Part shown: piece by piece, positions 61,407 through 64,000 of the stretch
Layout of the letters: each line of letters begins with the position of its first letter
Position numbering within the stretch: the stretch's first letter is position 1
Assembly: GCA_038321775.1 (NCBI GenBank)
Contig: JBBQFI010000011.1
Span: 1-64,000, forward strand
Origin: JBBQFI01 sp038321775
Lineage (GTDB): Bacteria; Verrucomicrobiota; Verrucomicrobiia; Chthoniobacterales; UBA10450
Length of the DNA stretch: 64,000 bases
Reading direction: 5' to 3'
Position numbers and translations under genes: made by a program
The notes under the pieces: generated by a model
The model's input: only the letters and a program-made list of their open reading frames with translations
Database searches by the model: none
What the model was told of the DNA's origin: nothing

Positions 61407-62453
61407 TCACTCGCCGGTCGTTTGCACGACAATCTCCACTCGCCGATTTTCGCGCTGCGCGTCGATCGATCCATTCGGTGAAACGCGAAACTTCGTTTGC
61501 CCAAAACCGCGCGCGATAATTTGCGCAGGATTAATCCCCATCGCCTGCACAAGATATTGCTTTACGCCCTCTGCACGACGCTGACTCAAATCGACATTGT
61601 ATTCCGGTGTACCAAACGAATCGGTGTAACCCTCGACGCTAAAAGTCGCTCTTGGATTGCGTTTGATCAGTGTCCCCAATTTCTGCAATTGCGAGATTGC
61701 GCCCGGCTGCAAATCGGCGCTGTCGTAGGAAAACAGTTGATCGTCCGGCATGCGCAATTTCGTACCCGATCCGAGCGGCCCTTTCTGCGACAGCAACTGG
61801 TCGAGATCGCTGAAGCCCGGCGCATGGCGCGTATTTGGTCCCGCGCTATCGCCGGGAATTTTGCTCGTGAAATTGTTCGGTCGCTTGATCGTCGTGCTCT
61901 TCGCCAACTCCGTCCCTGTTAACGCGGGCTGCGGCCGGCCGGATGTGGATGCGTCATTGAAGAGCGATTGTTCGCGGGTTGCATTCGGATTTTTCGAAAG
62001 CGTTTGCGCAGTCGTACGCTCGATTTCGTTGAGGACCGAATTCACATCCGTCTGTTCGACTTTTGGCTGATCGGGAAGCGCGTTATTCGTATCGTCTGGC
62101 ATGGCCGCGCTGGCGTGCACTTCCTGCAACAATGCATCGAACGATTTTTTCTCATCCGGCAACTGCACATCCGTTTTATCCGGATCAGGTTTCGCAGCCG
62201 AGGCCGACTGATCGACGCTCGGTTTCTCAAGCTTATTATCAAGATCGACTCTCTTGACCTTGAACGTTGGCGTCGGCGGTTTCTCGGTAAAAAGCGTTTC
62301 GACCGATTGGAATTGCGTCCGATAAAAGTAAAGGCAGAGCAGCGCGTGCAGCAGGAGTGATGCGAGCAAACCGACGAGGAGCCAATTGCGCTGCCGGCTG
62401 CCCGACCAAATCGCCATTTCGTCGAGCTCTTCGCCGCTCTCGATCGTTTTCAT
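61407..62453 (-). CDS. OmpA-family protein with N-terminal membrane anchor
   Basis: A 348-residue envelope protein: N-terminal cytoplasmic stretch, one membrane helix (about 24-43, WLLVGLLASLLLHALLCLYF), a long proline-, lysine- and asparagine-rich periplasmic linker, and an OmpA C-terminal domain (about 235-345; SVEGYTDSFGTPEYNVDLSQRRAEGVKQYL and RGFGQTKFRVSPNG) that binds peptidoglycan. The overall layout resembles Pal/TonB-like linkers. The ATG at 62453 begins a natural signal-anchor. It is convergent to the pseudopilin gene and lies six bases downstream of panB. Confidence 0.8.
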   Translation of the reverse strand: MKTIESGEELDEMAIWSGSRQRNWLLVGLLASLLLHALLCLYFYRTQFQSVETLFTEKPPTPTFKVKRVDLDNKLEKPSVDQSASAAKPDPDKTDVQLPDEKKSFDALLQEVHASAAMPDDTNNALPDQPKVEQTDVNSVLNEIERTTAQTLSKNPNATREQSLFNDASTSGRPQPALTGTELAKSTTIKRPNNFTSKIPGDSAGPNTRHAPGFSDLDQLLSQKGPLGSGTKLRMPDDQLFSYDSADLQPGAISQLQKLGTLIKRNPRATFSVEGYTDSFGTPEYNVDLSQRRAEGVKQYLVQAMGINPAQIIARGFGQTKFRVSPNGSIDAQRENRRVEIVVQTTGE

Positions 62454-62458
62454 TGAAG

Positions 62459-63220
62459 CTAAGACGCTTTTACGCCCGTGCGCGTTCGATAAATAAACGC
62501 ACGGGCCGCTTTCCTGATCTCTTCCGAGACGCGCGCCTCCGGCGAAACGAACTTCGGCGTGAACCACGGGAACAAGCCGATGAGGTCGTGCGTCACCAAA
62601 ATTTGGCCGTCACAATTTTCGCCGGAACCGATCCCGATTGTCGGAATTTTTAAGGCCGCGCTGATTTGTCGCGCGGTTTCTGCCGCGACGATTTCCAGCA
62701 CAACCGCAAACGCACCTGCCTCTTCCACCGCGAGTGCATCGTTCATCAATCGCTCCGCGCCCGCGGGCGTCCGGCCTTTCACTTTGTAACCGCCTTCTTC
62801 GCGCACACTCTGCGGCAGCATTCCGATGTGGGCCATCACTGCGATCCCGGCTTTGACGACTGTCGAAATATGAGCCGCATGCGTTGCGCCTCCTTCAAAT
62901 TTCACAGCGTGCGCACCAGCGGCCATTAATAATCGAGCCGTCTCCAATGCCTGTTCCGGCGTGTCGTAAGTATGAATGGGAAGATCGGCCACGAGCAGCG
63001 CTCGCTTCACCCCACGCGCAACGGCCCGCGTGTGATGCAACATTTCCTCGAGCGAAACACTTGTCGTATCTTCATAACCGAGCACGACCATGCCTAACGA
63101 GTCGCCGACGAGAATCACATCGATGCCACTCTCGTCAAGCAGACGCGCGGTTGGGTAATCGTAGGCCGTTAGCGCCGCGAATTTTTTGCCGCGCTGTTTC
63201 CACTCGCGAAAATCTTCCAT
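62459..63220 (-). CDS. panB: 3-methyl-2-oxobutanoate hydroxymethyltransferase
   Basis: A 253-residue ketopantoate hydroxymethyltransferase (pantothenate pathway). MEDFREWKQRGKKFAALTAYDYPTARLLDESGIDVILVGDSLGM at the start, the magnesium-binding Asp pair (VGDSLG, LLVADLPI), KFEGG and HIGMLPQSVREEGGYKVKGR, and EIVAAETARQIS are typical. A TTG two codons upstream is also possible. The gene belongs to the minus-strand group dapB-folK-panB-ompA. A dispersed word at 63092 encodes DSLGM. Confidence 0.93.
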   Translation of the reverse strand: MEDFREWKQRGKKFAALTAYDYPTARLLDESGIDVILVGDSLGMVVLGYEDTTSVSLEEMLHHTRAVARGVKRALLVADLPIHTYDTPEQALETARLLMAAGAHAVKFEGGATHAAHISTVVKAGIAVMAHIGMLPQSVREEGGYKVKGRTPAGAERLMNDALAVEEAGAFAVVLEIVAAETARQISAALKIPTIGIGSGENCDGQILVTHDLIGLFPWFTPKFVSPEARVSEEIRKAARAFIYRTRTGVKAS

Positions 63221-63230
63221 AGGCAAAACG

Positions 63231-63731
63231 CTACCACTCGCTCTCGATGCGCACCACCGCGGAATTATCCGGGAGATCGGCGAGCAGTTTGGAGACGGAT
63301 TTTGTTTGGCCCGGCAAAATCAGTTGCGGTCGAATTTCCGCCAAAGGCGCAAGCACGAAACGTCGCAGGTGCATGTGCGGATGCGGCACTCGCATCTCCG
63401 GCCGATCGATGACGCGTTCACCGAAATAAAGCAGATCAAGATCGATCGTGCGCGAAGCGTTCCGCGCGTGATCGGGCTCGCGTCCAAGAGATTCCTCGAT
63501 TGCGCGCATTTCGCGCAGCAGTTGTTCCGGTTCGTCGTCGTATTCCAATTCCAAAACCGCATTCAAAAACTTTTGCGCACCGGGTTCGCAGCCGACCGGA
63601 TCGGTTTCATGCAGCGCGGAAAAAAGAAACAGCTCGCGCACGCCGGAGAGCTCAAAGATTTTTTCGCGCGCCGACAGAAGATTTTTCGCTCGATCGCCGA
63701 GATTCGAGCCGAGCGCGATGCCGGCCCTCAT
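63231..63731 (-). CDS. folK: 2-amino-4-hydroxy-6-hydroxymethyldihydropteridine pyrophosphokinase
   Basis: A 166-residue HPPK (folate pathway): IALGSNLGDRAKNL at the start, then ALHETDPVG, FLNAVLELEYDDEPEQLL, ARNASRTIDLDLLYFGERVIDRPE with the magnesium-binding Asp pair, and VPHPHMHLRRFVLAPLAEI. It overlaps the dapB stop by ATGA and is followed by panB after ten bases, so folate and pantothenate genes share an operon here. Confidence 0.93.
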   Translation of the reverse strand: MRAGIALGSNLGDRAKNLLSAREKIFELSGVRELFLFSALHETDPVGCEPGAQKFLNAVLELEYDDEPEQLLREMRAIEESLGREPDHARNASRTIDLDLLYFGERVIDRPEMRVPHPHMHLRRFVLAPLAEIRPQLILPGQTKSVSKLLADLPDNSAVVRIESEW

Positions 63732-64000
63732 CGATTGGCATTCAGGCCGAGAACATCCTGCATACTGTAAAGTCCGGCTGGCTGACCGACGACCCAGCCC
63801 GCAGCGCGCAATGCACCATGCGCAAAAATTTCACGACTTTCCGCGCGATGCGTCAGTTCAAGACGCTCGCCTTGTCCGGAAAAAATCACCGTGTGCTCAC
63901 CCACCACGTCACCTTCGCGAATCGATTGAATCGGAACTTCGCCCGACTGTTGCTTCCGCAAGATTTCGGCGATCGTCTTGGCCGTTCCACTCGGCGCATC
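63728..64000 (-). CDS. dapB: 4-hydroxy-tetrahydrodipicolinate reductase, C-terminal part
   Basis: The last 90 codons of dapB, cut at the window edge. Visible are the substrate-binding DAPSGTAKTIAEIL loop (first residues), then SGEVPIQSIREGDVVGEHTVIF and ELTHRAESREIFAHGALRAAGWVVGQPAGLYSMQDVLGL, which closely follow the family end. The enzyme acts in lysine/diaminopimelate synthesis. Its stop overlaps the folK start. Confidence 0.93.
   Translation of the reverse strand, partial: DAPSGTAKTIAEILRKQQSGEVPIQSIREGDVVGEHTVIFSGQGERLELTHRAESREIFAHGALRAAGWVVGQPAGLYSMQDVLGLNANR

Larger units (their letters stand above)
1090..63099. repeat. dispersed octamer CGTTAGGC / GCCTAACG, 35 exact copies
   Basis: Positions of the first base of each copy, counted by eye. 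Forward (CGTTAGGC): 1090, 1529, 7386, 8142, 9023, 11037, 11202, 13816, 20414, 25558, 27999, 31346, 34788, 41370, 44394, 46247, 47452, 49222, 57257. Reverse (GCCTAACG): 2926, 3187, 6292, 7507, 18735, 21705, 25864, 32748, 37038, 38285, 40237, 41688, 47834, 48717, 59150, 63092. In 34 of 35 the base before is T (TCGTTAGGC); 24 have CTCGTTAGGC. About 14 one-mismatch copies also occur (e.g. 13416, 17428, 19253, 21396, 26375, 33806, 37921, 38531, 42379, 42490, 42702, 45239, 53720, 60254). Some positions may be off by a base. Confidence 0.8.

Noticed and set aside
1090..63099. TTAGGC as a telomere-like repeat
   Set aside because: TTAGGC is the nematode telomere unit, but here copies are single, dispersed, in both orientations and inside bacterial genes, with no tandem array.
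1090..63099. The dispersed word as a Chi or KOPS-type polar signal
   Set aside because: Polar signals are skewed to one strand over tens of kilobases; the counts here are 19 versus 16.
1..64000. CRISPR array, prophage or transposase genes
   Set aside because: No regularly spaced direct repeats, phage structural genes or DDE/IS200-type transposases were recognised in any frame.

Overview
The window looks like a chromosomal segment of a free-living Gram-negative bacterium with moderately high GC, most likely a Verrucomicrobiota of the Chthoniobacterales/Spartobacteria kind. The hints are lpxD (lipid A), dapB, a PEP-CTERM sorted protein, a DUF3494 ice-binding-like protein with a duplicated C-terminal domain, flotillin FloA, and many hydrolase and sensor genes. 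The taxon is an inference from gene style, because no rRNA gene is present. Most of the window is ordinary core metabolism. There are no prophages, insertion sequences with transposase, or CRISPR arrays.

Layout. 0.2-4.6 kb: small housekeeping genes, rpsA and a secreted thioredoxin-like protein. 4.6-15.6 kb: reverse transsulfuration pair (CBS and cystathionine lyase), aroC, cvpA-like, gatB, glycerate kinase and a 1117-residue GH18-deacetylase-glycosyltransferase fusion. 15.9-24.2 kb: exported proteins, a GH26 lipoprotein, an ECF sigma/anti-sigma/PDZ operon and several decayed genes. 24.3-35.8 kb: acetate-type symporter pair, a cyclase cut off at a tRNA-Leu gene, FloA pair, transporters, a ferritin-like/VIT1 iron exporter, a PEP-CTERM protein. 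36-42.2 kb: tRNA-Ala, a decayed uracil-DNA glycosylase, then parA, a short LanB-like enzyme and a receiver-kinase on the minus strand. 42.4-50.8 kb: an unusual ketosynthase translationally coupled to two sensor kinases, class II aldolase, lpxD, and a lone receiver protein behind a sigma-54-like promoter. 50.8-64 kb: NYN protein, glgC, glmS, a type IV pilus/type II secretion cluster (two PilB/GspE ATPases, PilC/GspF, a pseudopilin), an OmpA protein, panB, folK and dapB.

The strongest unexplained signal is a short word, TCGTTAGGC (core octamer CGTTAGGC). I find 35 exact copies of the octamer by eye, 19 on one strand and 16 on the other, spread through almost the whole window and mostly inside genes, against roughly two or three expected by chance. 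Its density (about one per 1.8 kb), lack of strand bias and tolerance inside coding sequence resemble the DNA uptake sequences of Neisseria and Haemophilus, and the window also carries pilus-type machinery. I know of no such sequence described for this group.

Other points of interest are three small families of palindromic or dispersed repeats, a (CT)6 tract that breaks a methyltransferase frame, a one-base frameshift in the first codons of pilC, a ketosynthase that keeps its cysteine but has lost both active-site histidines, an orphan LanB glutamylation-domain protein coupled to ParA, and a 47-residue basic protein.
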